Source of the DNA: Allacma fusca
Taxonomy: Eukaryota; Arthropoda; Collembola; Symphypleona; Sminthuridae
Length of the DNA stretch: 64,000 bases
Assembly (NCBI GenBank): GCA_947179485.1
Contig: OX359248.1
Span: 26,111,378-26,175,377, forward strand
Reading direction: 5' to 3'
Below, one piece after another: positions 12,276 to 23,904 of this stretch. Each line of letters begins with the position of its first letter. The stretch's first letter is position 1. A program made the translations under genes and the position numbers. A model generated the notes under the pieces. It saw only the letters and a program-made list of their open reading frames with translations. It was not told the origin of the DNA and did no database searches.

Positions 12276-15194
12276 ATGGATGGACTTCCACCCTCAAATC
12301 TGGAGGAGCGCCTCGTTTTTCTCGAAAGGGAGGCCAACTTTTGGAGAGTTAAGTTTGAAGAGCTCGAAAAGTGGAGGGAGAATTTGGAAGATTGGGTTCT
12401 AACAAATTTTGGTAAGATTTTTAAATTATTAAATGTTTGATCATCGAAATAGAGGGAATTTGTGATAATTGTGAATTTTGCACTTGTGAAGATGATACAC
12501 TAGTAATTGTATACCTTTCTTGTATGTAGAGGCTGATTTTGTTTTTTAAAAAAGCCTCATGAATTGAACTTGCTTTTTCTTTTAATTTATTTCTTAGAGG
12601 GAGAGTAAATTCATGCATGAATGGAATTGGCTTGAGGAACTGGACTGAGGATGGTTCCGTATCATGTGTTGTGTGTATAGGATATTGTATTTTGGATTTC
12701 TGTAAAAAAAAAACAGTTGCGCTTGTAAGTTTGAAGTAGTTTGGATTTGCTCCTGGGTTTGCGTGAGTGTATAAATAATATATGAGAAAAGTTATGAGTT
12801 GGTGCACCGGATTATGTAGAGAACGTGTGAGAGGGAGTGCACGTGTTTGTATACTAATTTATTTTAAATTATTACAGCAGAGATATATGTCTCACTCAAC
12901 GCCTCGAGTCACAATATTTATTCATCTAGATGCTTGCACACTGTTTGCGAGTTTCACACTGGTAGTGTTTGTATCTGGTCCTCATGTTCATTTTGTTTGA
13001 ACTGATATGTGTTAGTGTAACATTCAGAATATTATCCTCATGCAGATGTATGTACAATGTGGCTTTGTTGTCAAGTTTTGAGCTCAGTAATTTGATTTTA
13101 ATGGGGTGTGGGGGGATTTGGTGACAAATAGGATTCCATATCAGAACTAATACTCGAACGGCGGGTGGACCGGTCAAGTTCGGCTCGTTGTTGTCAAGTC
13201 CAAGTAACGGTTGGTCTCCGGATTCGTCCGATATCTCCTCTCTTGTTAACACCTCGAATGGAAAAGGTATGGGTTATGGACACTTTTGTGAGTTGAGATT
13301 GTGTAAATATGAAGTTGTATTTTATTATTGTTTGGAAGAGGGTAATACAAGATAATGGTGCAAGGGAGAATTGTGGAAGTGAAGATTGGTATTGATTTTT
13401 TTTTAGAGAAAGGCAAACGAAGAGGACGGCGCAAAAAACATGACATCGACTACAAGGAAGGAGAAGAGGCTGATGATGGGTCAAATAATGTTCCTGGTAA
13501 GTTTACCGGCGACTGAGTAGAATTTTGTTTAGCGGAATTGAATGGGGTTTCGATTCGTCTTTTCTGAGGTTGTAGGTACAGCTTGTGCCGTTTCGAATAT
13601 GTATACATGGTGTTATTGTAACGGTGTAAAATTTTAAGTAATTTGTAATTTTACTGTACAGTGCCAAAGCGCAAAAGAGGCCGTCCAAAGAAAACTGATG
13701 GAGTAAGTGTTATTGCCTGTGCTCCTGGTCCCAATCCCAATGCTTCTCAAATGTCAAATCAAAGTGAGTCTACGCCTGAGATAAAGTCAGAGTCAAATGA
13801 AAATACATTATGGGAAACTGAAGGAGAAAGTGGTATGTTGAATATTGTAGAGATAGTTTGAGAAACTGTTACCTGTAATCAAAAATCAAGCCACTATAAT
13901 AAATTCATTTATGATGCATTTTACACAACAGTTGTTGCCGTCCCGGTCAAACGAGGCAGAGGTAGACCTAAGAAACTTAAAACTGAAAATGGTGAAATCG
14001 TGGATGAAGATGGTGAGTTAAATTGGTTTTTTAATCCTTAATATTTACGTGTTGATAAACTAATGTCCATATGAGACGATTGCAAAATATTTTACACAAC
14101 TTCATGCATCAAAAGTAAGAAATCATACTTAGTACAAGCAGATTGTATCTTAGAGTCACATGCAGAAACAATAAAGTAGATTTTAGCTTTTTACTTAACC
14201 CTAAGTTGGTAGTATTTGGCTAAAATTTCGTTAAAAGTTACCGGGCAAATAACACATTTTAGGTAAATGGAATAAATATTGGCATGCTATTTTGGCTTAA
14301 ACAGGAGACAAACAAAAGAAGAAGTCTGGTCGGAAAAAGAGAGAACCTGGAATGCCGTTCACTAAAACGTGCGACATTTGTGGTTTAGAATTCGATAACA
14401 ATCAGGACCTCTTATCACACAAACGAGTTATTCATCCCGAGAAATTCCACAAGTGCAACATCTGCAACGACACATACCTTCATGCAGGTTTCTTAGCCCG
14501 CCACATGGAAACACATACGTTGGACCGTGATTACAAATGTCATTTGTGCATTTCGTCATTCAATACTTACCAGCTTCTGAAAACTCACTGTTTGGAGAAA
14601 CATGGGGTAGATTTGGGACGGCAATCCGATTGGAAGCGAGATACAGAGCTTGCTATGATTTTAAAAAATCAAGAATATGGACAGCAATCTAATGAGGATT
14701 TTGGATTACAGTCCTCTCGTTTGCAGTCACAGCCTATGATATCCTCCGCGGTATCAAACTGTCATGGTAATGAACTTGGTCGAAATAATCTAGTAAATCA
14801 TTCTAACATCTCTTCCCATTCGCAACTTGAGCAGCAACAACAGCAGCAACACTCAATTATTCAGCAACATCCTCAACATTCGCATCATCAATCACAAATG
14901 CATCACCAACATCACATGCAGCAGCAAAGTACGCCACCCCCTCATGTCCACCACTCACAACTTCAACAACCACACCATCATCACCAACAACAACATCATC
15001 ATCATCACACGCAGCGGTCACATCATCATCACTTAGATGATGACGACGACGTCGACATCGATAGCAGTTTTCCGTTAGATTTTGGTAGCAACGGGCCAGA
15101 CACCCTACCTCCACTTTTTGATCCGTCATCGAATGACGCTGCAATGAACAATTACTTGAATAATATGGACTCAGATCCCATGCAGCTTTATTGA
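12276..15194 (+). CDS. AT-hook and C2H2 zinc-finger nuclear protein (500 aa)
   Basis: Six exons: 12276-12411, 13132-13266, 13407-13496, 13662-13832, 13932-14012 and 14305-15194 (1503 bp, frame closed). All five introns are phase 1. Exon 1 encodes a charged helical N terminus. Exons 3, 4 and 5 each carry one AT-hook-like core (G-K-R-G-R-R-K-K, K-R-G-R-P-K-K, R-G-R-P-K-K), and exon 6 opens with a fourth basic patch (S-G-R-K-K-R). Three C2H2 zinc fingers follow from about residue 227 to 310. The C terminus is rich in Gln and His (long CAG/CAT runs, 14830-15035) and ends in an acidic D-D-D-D-D-V-D patch that could serve in activation. A DNA-binding transcriptional regulator is inferred. I do not recognise the orthologue. 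Confidence 0.85.
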
Positions 15195-18100
15195 CAGCAA
15201 AAATCCACTTAATATTTTTCAATAGATTCATTACGGTCACATCAATCATAATCACCTAAAATAAAATAACGTACTCAGTCGTTAGATATCGTCTAAGAGA
15301 CGTAGACAAAATTGTTCATGTTATATTTTTGAGTTTGAACTCACTTGAAGGGAAACATTCACTTCAATATTTTAAGGTATAGCTCATTGTATGGATGTAT
15401 TAACCAATAATTGTTGTATCGGTCATGTAAGATAACAAGCTTTACTTTCTTTAAACATGGTAGCGATAGCGCCCACTTTATGTTTGTGTATTTTTGCGAC
15501 ATATTATGCCTTTATGAACCACTTTGTAGTGACTTTAAGTATCGAAAAGTTATTGTGCCATCTAACTCACGGCCGAAATCAGTGCTGCTACATTTAAGAT
15601 AGGAAAGATGTTTAATTACCATACTAAAACACCTGTGCAATAGGTTTTATCTTCGTAGTAGTATTCTATGATGAAATTTATGCACATAAATGCGTCTTTT
15701 CAAGCTTTAACAATAACAATCACGTCAAATTGATAAGTGTACTGTATATCTAATCTATCGTATCTTATTAATAATATTAGTTGTAAATTGTTTGTTTGTG
15801 TAATTTGTAGTTGTTCAAAGCAGCTAGAAATTATTACTGCCGTACTCCGAAGATATGTTGTACTACCAGGTCCTTTCACAATCTTGGAGACTTGATTTTA
15901 ATACCTACAAATTACCTGTAATAGTAATTGCAGTCACATAGTTATATTAATGTAAGGAAACTTTAAAAAAATCAACTAATTATTAATAATAGAATAATAG
16001 AATAATTATTAGTGTTGGGTAATGTTTCCATTTTAGAGTTTCCGTGCCTATCAAGAATCCTGCAAGAGGAATTTCAATTTTTGTATGCTTTAAATCGTAG
16101 TCATATAGCCTCTGTCGTCGTGTACACTGCTTTGACTTGAGATTGAGATTATGTAAGTTAATGATTTTAGTTGCTACCCATTACTCTAATTACTACTGTG
16201 GTAGTATTATAGTCCTTTCGCTAAATGAGGCCTGAATAGACATTACGAGTTAAAGACTGTTGATTTTGAAAATGCACGTTTTAACATAATTCAATTATGT
16301 ATTAAGCTTGTTAATTATTTCCATGTGTTCATATTTTCTAGTTGCGCTACCTTCACTGTAGTTTTTTAATAATTACTGGTGTTAGAAATCGTAGGAGGTA
16401 GATCGAAAATTAATATTTACTCTGTTAAAGTTAATACATCTGTGTAGCTTGCAACTTTGGCGTTACAAAGCATCTCGTTAGTTTAAAGAAGTATCATTTT
16501 GAGATTATATGTAGTAACTAACAGATCTGCATGAATCTGAATATAATTACGAATTTTCTTCAAAAACGCGTGTGCGATGACGGGTATACTTTATGAAATG
16601 TGTGTGCGTATATGGTAAAAAGAATACCAGTGCTATTCAAGGCAACTATAGTATCCAACAAACAAAAACAGATGTTCGTTAATAGTATGCGAACTATAAA
16701 TGATTGTTTATTTCAAAAGCTAGTTGTGTTTGACTAAATACTTTATGCGAAATAGTGTCATGAAATACGTCGCAATTTCTTTTCATTGTGAAAACTGCCG
16801 ACAAGTTTCGCATTTTTATTGCAAAGTGATGTAATAGATATACATTTATTGTTAGTTACGTATTTATGTGTACTAGAAGTGTATACCATTACATCTAATG
16901 ATGATCACTTATTCAGTTTATTTTCCAGACTTCTGTCCCCTTTTGAAAAAGGAAAGTCAACCCAGCATAAGCAGTTACTGATATAACTTAAACTTGCCCG
17001 TATACTCGACTTGTCAAAATCTTGACGTGTATTTTAACTCTTGAGATTTTGCTGTACCGATGGTATAAATTATACATATATATAGGTATATATCTGCGAA
17101 ACAAAACATTTTTCAAAAGTGCGTTGGATCCTATTTTTATGTACTGGAAAAATTCGTAGACAATATCAAGAAGCAGTTCTTTCGTATTGTCAAATATAGG
17201 ATTTAGCTTTAGATAATCACACGGAAGCTTTGTAAATCAAGTAGCTTTACAGGTATATTTGTGAAACAGAAACAATGAATACGGGATGCCGAGAATTAAT
17301 TATCGTACAAAATTTAACGTATGTATAAACTGTAGTGCTTAAATTTTTTTGTGCACTCATATATTAGAATTGATACTACGATAATATGTTAAACTCTAAA
17401 AGGAGTATGTAAGTACTAGAAAGCTTTGCAGCCACTTGGACACTAAACTCCCATTTGATTAAATTTTTCCGAAAATAATGGAGAAAATGACTACGCTCTA
17501 TGCGCCGATGGATTTGCATACGTAATAAATGAAACGTGGTAAACAAGATGATTTAGTTGTGGTTTTAATCATGATCTCTCCTATTAGTTATTTTAATTCA
17601 CAATTCCATACACTTAAAATTGAACCGAAAAGACGGCTGCAGACAAGTGAAACAGTAGCTAAAGTTTCATGTTCTGATATAATCAGAGGTGTGGAAAATA
17701 TTTCAGTATTAAATTATAATAATTAAATAAACCAGTAAAGCTCTTTAACCTAACATACCAAACCAATACACAATATAAAGGAAAATACCATCGGTATTTT
17801 TTTTACCAGTATTTAAGATTTATTCCCGTATTGTAATACAAAATAATTATATTAGTACTAACGATGCGCTCCTGCACAGTATATACACATTACGCATAGG
17901 AGCAATGAAATCGGCTCAACGCAACGATAAGATTCTCTTTGAAATCAACAAACGAAAAACCTAGGTGCTGCGAATATATCTTTATACAAGGTAATTTGAC
18001 CTAGACCTAGAAGTTATACAAATACTTATCAAATTTTCGCACGGTTTTTATAAAGTTAATAATTTTTTATGATTTTTTTACATAATATTTTTCTTGATAT

Positions 18101-18308
18101 CTCTCTTATATCTTGACATACCAAAAATACCTTTAGCAAATTGCGTTAACTGCTTAACATAGGAGTAGAAAATACTGTGCATCTATGTAATACAGCAGTA
18201 AACTTCATATCTGTAGTAATAATTAATATCTTAAGAATTGTTTCGAATGTTGCTTCAAAAAAAAATCGTTGAAAAATGACATCATAACTTCAACTCTGCT
18301 TATGATTT
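15195..18308. other. Convergent 3' region between the AT-hook gene and the Siah-like gene
   Basis: Three kilobases of AT-rich DNA with no recognisable exon. The two flanking genes converge here, so much of it may be long 3' untranslated sequence. A plus-strand AATAAA lies at 17726-17731. No transposon ends were identified. Confidence 0.45.
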
Positions 18309-19994
18309 CTAGCGAACCTTTTCAATAAGAATCTCCAAATTATAACAAGGAAACCCTTCCGCATGAGTATGAAAAAATGCCTTCAAACATTCTTCAGTTG
18401 TCACCATGCAAAGTCCATTAAAGTAAATGTCATCTCCAGAATGTCGAACGGAATGTGCTGGGCCAACCCACGTATTCCTGAGATCCTGTAAGAAAGAAAA
18501 TGTGGAAATTTTCGTCTCCTGAGGTATTATAGAAAAGTTCATTCAAAACCTACCCTAACTTTGGAAGACAGAGCCATGGTGATTTTATATCGAGCTGCTT
18601 CTTCTGGAGTCCCTAGCAAGCTCACCCAGAACCACATCTTACCCCCAACAGCCTGCGTGTACTGAAGGAAAGTGTTTCCATGACAGGTCAGAACATACGG
18701 GGGTCGATATCCTTCTGCACATGAAAGAATGATAAAATTATTACTTAATGTTTGTATTCTACTTCCTAGACTATACATATAACAAAGAGCCTGGTCCAAT
18801 TACATACGCAAAACTTATGACTTGTATACAACAAAATAATTGCTGTAATCTTTATTATTATATTTGTTGCTTGCGTTGCATCAGTCTATCCACTTTCTTG
18901 ACGAAAACTTCACGAGTTGCCTTCCAATGATTTACAGGAGCAAATTGCGAGTGGTGCTTTGTTTTCATGTGAGAGATGTAGTCTTTGTACGCAACTTCAG
19001 ACGTCTTACAGGGGAATACTTCACACCCAAGTGGCCTTAACATTTTTAAAGAAATACAAAAATTAAATAATCTTCATAACCAGCACCTTAGTGAAGAAAT
19101 GACCATCAATTAACTTAACACGCCCACCTAATCCAATTCCACAATTTGGCTGCAGTTATTCTAAAAAAAATGTCCCACAAATGTACTATTTTGAAACTAG
19201 TTACCTATAATTGCAATCATTGGAATGACGAGCCTCCTGAGCAAGCTTAATCATAGCATCGCAGCCTTGCTCGGCGAATGGGCACTTGAATGTACAGCTC
19301 TCTGCCAATTTCTCCGCAACATAATTCCTTGAATCGCTGTACTCCTGACGACATAACGGACACTCACGGATCTTCCCCTTGCATCCGCCACAGATAATAT
19401 GACCAGTGTAACAGTTGTAAATCGGTGGTCGCGGAATCTCAAAGCACACCGGACATTCCAGTACTTCCTGAACCTGCTCCGAACTTATCCCATCTTTGGG
19501 AAGGCGTTGTTGCTGTCTCGGATTCCCCATCGCCGAATCACCACTTGGGGTCGGTCTGTGCCCAACATTTAGATTATTAAACTGGTTGTAGAACTTCTGA
19601 CCCTGATCTGCCGCCGAGTTGTCGCTTCTTACGCTCGTGTTTGACTTGGATCGGGAGTTATTTCCATTCCGGGGCTCGGTATCTCTACAGCAAAAGAAGT
19701 CACAGACATGTCATTATTTCATCATCAATGTCAATAAAAATACACATGCACGCTCATTATTCTCCCTAAACCAAACTGAGCGATGACCCCAGCAAAAAGC
19801 TGTTCAAAATACGAAGTGCACCTCTCAACACAGCTACTCCCAGCAAAAATAATTTCAAGCTCAAATAAATGTCAAGTCAATTACCGACTCTGGTGTTGTT
19901 GATAAGGTTTTTTGAACTTTTGACCCCTATTCTTAGGATTTTGGTTGGCGTTGCTTCCACCATCCCCACCGCCTGGGTCTTGCTTAGGAGGCAT
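18309..19994 (-). CDS. SINA/SIAH-type RING E3 ubiquitin ligase (about 362 aa)
   Basis: Five exons: 19885-19994, 19205-19684, about 18875-19035, 18554-18714 and 18309-18485. An N-terminal low-complexity tail of about 100 residues (Gly, Asn, Gln, Lys) precedes a C3HC4 RING at 114-148, starting C-P-V-C with C-Y-T-G-H and C-P-L-C. Next come the SIAH zinc-finger region (C-P-F-A-E-Q-G-C, then H-S-N-D-C, then H-M-K-T-K-H-H) and a divergent substrate-binding domain. SIAH proteins join E2 enzymes to substrates for proteasomal degradation, usually as dimers. The exon 3 donor is uncertain. A GC donor (GCAAGC) at 18873-18874 gives 362 residues; a GTGAAG donor gives exon 18914-19035 and 349 residues. Both keep frame. 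Without splicing, exon 3 meets a stop codon. The divergent C-terminal half suggests a Sina-like paralogue rather than canonical sina. Confidence 0.85.
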
Positions 19995-20268
19995 CTTCCG
20001 ATCACTGATCACCCAGATCTTCCGTGATGGTCCAGAATAGGAGAAATTATTGTTCCAAATTCGAGACTACTGCTGTACATGAGACAGTTTGTATCAAAAG
20101 ATTATTAAATTCAAGTTAACTATGAAACTGTATCAAATTATTTTCAAATGTCACTTCTTGTTATTAAATCCGACCTTCACAATCGACTATAAACAGAACA
20201 TGTTGACAACATATCTGCCACTGACGAGTCCACAGTCCGTTCGTACTGCACGCTCCGAGGATCCACAC

Positions 20269-20277
20269 AGAGCAGAG
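20269..20277. repeat. 9-bp target site duplication, left copy
   Basis: AGAGCAGAG directly before the left end of the foldback MITE, repeated exactly at 20910-20918. Confidence 0.85.
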
Positions 20278-20909
20278 ACTAGGACGTAAAAACAGCATCT
20301 GGGTGCTCGAGTGGTAGCTCAAACTTAGAATATTTCTGCTCCCCTCTGCACTTGACCAAGCAAGCAAGTTTATCATTACAATGCTGCTTACTGTACTCTA
20401 TGGCAACCCATCATCTCTCAGAGTCGTGCATGTGTACTTGACTATTTCTAGCCTTAAATACTAATTAAAGGACTGAGCTAACCCGCAGAGTTACCTTTAG
20501 TATGATCTAAATATTCCATGAAATGTAGTACAGACCCAAGAAATGACAATCATCTCAGCCGACATATTTAATCAAAGTCCATGCATAGATTTGTGCTTTG
20601 ATTATTTTTGTAATGCTTTCTGCTTACTTGTAATTTACGTTTGCTTAATAATTTATAGCTTCTATTTAGGAATATTTAGATTGTACTATAAGGCAGCTCT
20701 GAGGGTTAGCTCAGTCCTTGAATTAGTACTTAAGGCTAGAAATAGTCAAGTACACATGCACGACTCTGAGAGATGATGGGTTGCCATAGAGTACAGTAAG
20801 CAGCATTGTAATGATAAACTTGCTTGCTTGGTCAAGTGCAGAGGGGAGCAGAAATATTCTAAGTTTGAGCTACCACTCGAGCACCCAGATGCTGTTTTTA
20901 CGTCCTAGT
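20278..20909. mobile_element. Foldback MITE, Mutator-like (632 bp)
   Basis: Terminal inverted repeats of about 215 bp flank a core of about 200 bp. The outer ends read ACTAGGACGT and ACGTCCTAGT. The arms are almost identical over the outer 180 bp or so; differences gather at the inner end. An exact 9-bp direct duplication flanks the element. Very long inverted repeats with a 9-bp duplication fit the Mutator (MULE) superfamily; hAT would give 8 bp. There is no transposase frame, so it is non-autonomous. High arm identity suggests recent insertion or gene conversion. It sits about 280 bp upstream of the Siah-like ATG. Confidence 0.85.
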
Positions 20910-20918
20910 AGAGCAGAG
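20910..20918. repeat. 9-bp target site duplication, right copy
   Basis: AGAGCAGAG directly after the right end of the foldback MITE. Confidence 0.85.
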
Positions 20919-21334
20919 AGCTCAGCGCTTATCGTAAATTCCTTCAGCAATAACATCCAATATTTAACTGTTGCGTGCATAGTGCTAGCACTCTACTCGT
21001 CACTATTGGAGCAACTGGTAGCGTAAACTGCACGTAGTGCTGTAATTTGTTCGTTTTGTTTTGTTTTGTTCTCTTCGGAAATGAACAAAAGTAAAACAAT
21101 TTGAGTTTTGTTTTGTTCACCGAGTTTAGTTTAGTTTTGTTTTTTGAACAATCCGTATTGTTAAAAAAAAACAAACCATATTGTTTTGTTCTACGGATGT
21201 GGAAGATGTTAGAAATTTGTGAAATTGATTGTTGTATATTAGTAATAGAGCATATTGAAGTTGATTGGTGTAAATTTGGTCCGCGAACAAAGGACGTTAA
21301 AACCAAAAAATCGTCGCTTCGCAACGATTCAACG

Positions 21335-22135
21335 CGCCCCTAACGGGGCGCACTGCGAAGGGCAGCGCAGCTTTGTAGAGGTTTTTAAATAAAGTAAAAT
21401 TTGTGTAGAGAGGATGATAGTTGATCGGAGAATATGTGCCAAAATAATTTATGCACAAAATGATACACTCTTCACCACATTCAGCAACTGATGTGCTTAT
21501 GGTATGTAAAGTCACTATATAAAGTTTGGTTGAAGTCTGATAAGAAATGGCATAAAAGTGCATAGTAATACATATATGACCTTTGATTAAATAATTTTAC
21601 TGCGTGTAAATAATAATAAAATAAATAATAATAATAAACTGCGTGAACGATTTTGACCACAATCAGCGACTGAGGTGCTTATGGTATGTAAAGTCACTAT
21701 ATAAAGTTTGGTTGAAGTCTGATAGGAAATGGCATAAAAATGCATAGTATAACTAGAAATAATTTTTACGGTCAAACGGTTTGACCGATCTACACTAAAA
21801 TGTATCCCAGAGGTCGCTAAGGTACGATTCTTTGCTTCGTAATTTTTGGTTAAAATCGGTTAAGCAGTTTCTGAGTATTTGGGGTCGAAGGCAAGTGACC
21901 TGAGATGAAATAATTTTTTCAGGTCAAACTGATCGATCGATTTTGACCAAAATCTATCCCAGGGTACTTTAGCTCACTACGCTTTGCTGTGTAAAGTTTG
22001 GTTCAAATCGGTTGGGTAGTTCGTGAGTATTCGTGTTCGAAGTGTCGGACGTACGGACGTACGGAAGTACGGACGTACGGACACCAGGACGTACGTCCAT
22101 CACAGTTGCATAAGGGCGCTGCGCTGCCCTAAAAA
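21335..22135. repeat. Inner dispersed repeat with GGGCAGCGCAGC ends
   Basis: An unusually GC-rich block lies at each end. AGGGCAGCGCAGC near 21358 is repeated inverted at about 22120-22132, so this looks like a separate element inside the hAT-type one. A segment of about 86 bp occurs twice (about 21476-21565 and 21659-21747) with about 95 percent identity. Further copies of the core GTTTGGTT-AAATCGGTT follow near 21850 and 21995. A short GGACGTAC tandem run lies at about 22046-22095. A 7-bp perfect hairpin (GCGCCCC/GGGGCGC) sits just outside the left end. The superfamily is unknown and no target duplication was found. Confidence 0.6.
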
Positions 22136-22884
22136 CGGGCTTTAACTAATTTTAGGCGGATATGCTTTACAACTCTTATTTAATACACTCATTAAACCTT
22201 TGGTTGATAATTTCTAGGAGTGTAAGGCGTAATGTAATTCCATGCATCCACAAGAACTGAAATGACCGCGTATATAGACATAATATATCAACAAACGATT
22301 GTGGTGGGGTTTACCAAGTGCTAGCGATACGCATCGTTTTGGGTTCGCCCGATGCCTTGATTGAATTAATTACCTGTATTGTTTTTTTGGATTGCTTAGG
22401 CCTCTTTTATTTCTGTCTTCCTGTCAACTCACAGTCAGACTAGTTTCAACATTTTAGGATCAAATCAAGTTTATAATTTAACATCCAAGTCATCCTTCTA
22501 CATTTTATTAAAATCAACTAAACAAAATGGAATCTCAGCAGTGGAGGTGACGTTTGTCCAACTATAAGTACTGGTGTCCAGCAGAAATTGCTCCCGTTTA
22601 CAATATCCGATATCCCCAAACATTTAATATCAGTACAGGTTATGGTCATAGCAGGTAACAATTAATTACTCCATTGACCTCAAGTAGGCATTCTAAGTTA
22701 CACGTTGTTCAATAACTTTAGATTTGCCTTATACATCTGTAAATAGTGCAAACGTTTTGTTGACCTTACTTAATCCCAGCGGTTACCATCATAAATGATA
22801 GGTATACATGTAAATAAAACCGTGCACTTCAATAGCTCTTAATGGTCATTATGATGTTATTTGAGATTCATTATAAAGTGTATG

Positions 22885-23245
22885 TAAGGTCATGGGTCTA
22901 CCAATAACCCACAAAGGTCAAATTAAGGTCATGGGAGTTCTTGTGACCCATCGAAAAATGAGATAATGAAACTCCTTGTAGCCCACTGAGGTCAAATTAA
23001 GGTCATGGAATTTCTTGTGACCCACTGAGGTCAATTTGAGGTCATGGAACTTGTTGTAACTCACTGAGGTCAATTTGAGGTCATGGAACTTGTTTTAACT
23101 CACTGAGGTCAATTTGAGGTCATGGAACTTGTTTTAACTCACTGAGGTCAATTTGAGGCCATGAAACTTTTTGTGACTCACTCAGGTCAATTTGAGGTCA
23201 TGTTACAATTTGTAACTAACTCAGGTCAATTTGAGGTCATGTTAC
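22885..23245 (+). repeat. 39-bp minisatellite of AGGTCA direct repeats (DR5)
   Basis: Each 39-bp unit carries two AGGTCA half-sites five bases apart (spacer ATTTG or AATTA). Units with exact 39-bp period start at 23028, 23067, 23106, 23145, 23184 and 23223. Two more diverged units precede them at 22915 and 22989. Seven of eight pairs are perfect; the one at 23145 has AGGCCA as second half. AGGTCA with a 5-bp spacer is the classic DR5 arrangement bound by nuclear receptors of the retinoid class. Because 39 is divisible by three, the array also leaves spurious open frames. Regulatory function is not shown. Confidence 0.85.
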
Positions 23246-23904
23246 TTTTGGGCACTTTTTCAAACTCAAAGTTTGAAAAGGTTATTACCCGCTGTCTTGG
23301 TGGTTTGTTCGTTATAGTTTTGTTTTATCTTATCGCGGTTTTGTTTTGTTCTAGTTTTGTTTTTTCGTAAACTGATTTTGTTTGTTTTGTTTTGTTCAAA
23401 AAACAAGAACACAACAAAAGAACAAACAAAACGCGAAAAATATTACAGCACTAACTGCACGTGAACCTCCAGATTTTTTCCCCGCGGGACCACATCTCAC
23501 ATATCGGCCGTGAAGAGGTAAAGTCGACTGGATGAATGTTCCCTTAAAAACAAAATGGTATTATACCAATACCACCAAAGCATTAGACAGTAGCAAGGTC
23601 GAATACACTGTCACGGGCAGGAGTCTTGGGTGTCGCGAAGGGAGACCCTTGCCTTGGGCTTTGTTAATACTATAATTACACGTACGCTTTACTATGGCTA
23701 TGACAGTCAACAGTTGGGATTTATTAACCAAAACCTTTTTCCTCATTTGGTCAATTGTATGTTGCATTTTCAAAAGGTAAGTCAAAAGAAAATATTGAGA
23801 TCTTTGTAAAGGACACTGAAGAACAAGGGGAAATAATGCAACGGTGAGGGAACCTGTACATGTAATTGTTTATTTAAATAAGTTCTGTAATGTTAGATTA
23901 TAAT

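Larger units (their letters stand above)
21035..23453. mobile_element. Composite hAT-type non-autonomous element (2.4 kb)
   Basis: The ends are TAGTGCTGTAAT and ATTACAGCACTA, a 12-bp perfect inverted repeat, and the exact 8-bp duplication ACTGCACG flanks it (21027-21034 and 23454-23461). Terminal TAG...CTA with an 8-bp duplication is the hAT signature. Both ends continue into subterminal TTTTG-rich repeats in opposite orientation (about 21045-21180 and 23310-23435). No transposase frame is present. The interior holds a second repeat family (about 21345-22135) and a 39-bp minisatellite (22885-23245). Confidence 0.85.

Noticed and set aside
14827-15255. His/Asn- and Asp/Val-rich frames overlapping the AT-hook gene
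   Set aside because: Shadow frames of its CAG/CAT-repeat coding region.
16012-16215. TAGTGTTGGGTAA at 16013 resembling a hAT terminus
   Set aside because: No matching inverted end or 8-bp duplication could be found.
20164-21026. Two open frames giving the same peptide on opposite strands (MINLLAWSSAEG...)
   Set aside because: They are the two arms of the foldback MITE read outwards, not a gene pair.
23161-23370. Open frame with a repeated G-Q-F-E-V-M-L motif
   Set aside because: Produced by the 39-bp minisatellite, whose unit is a multiple of three.
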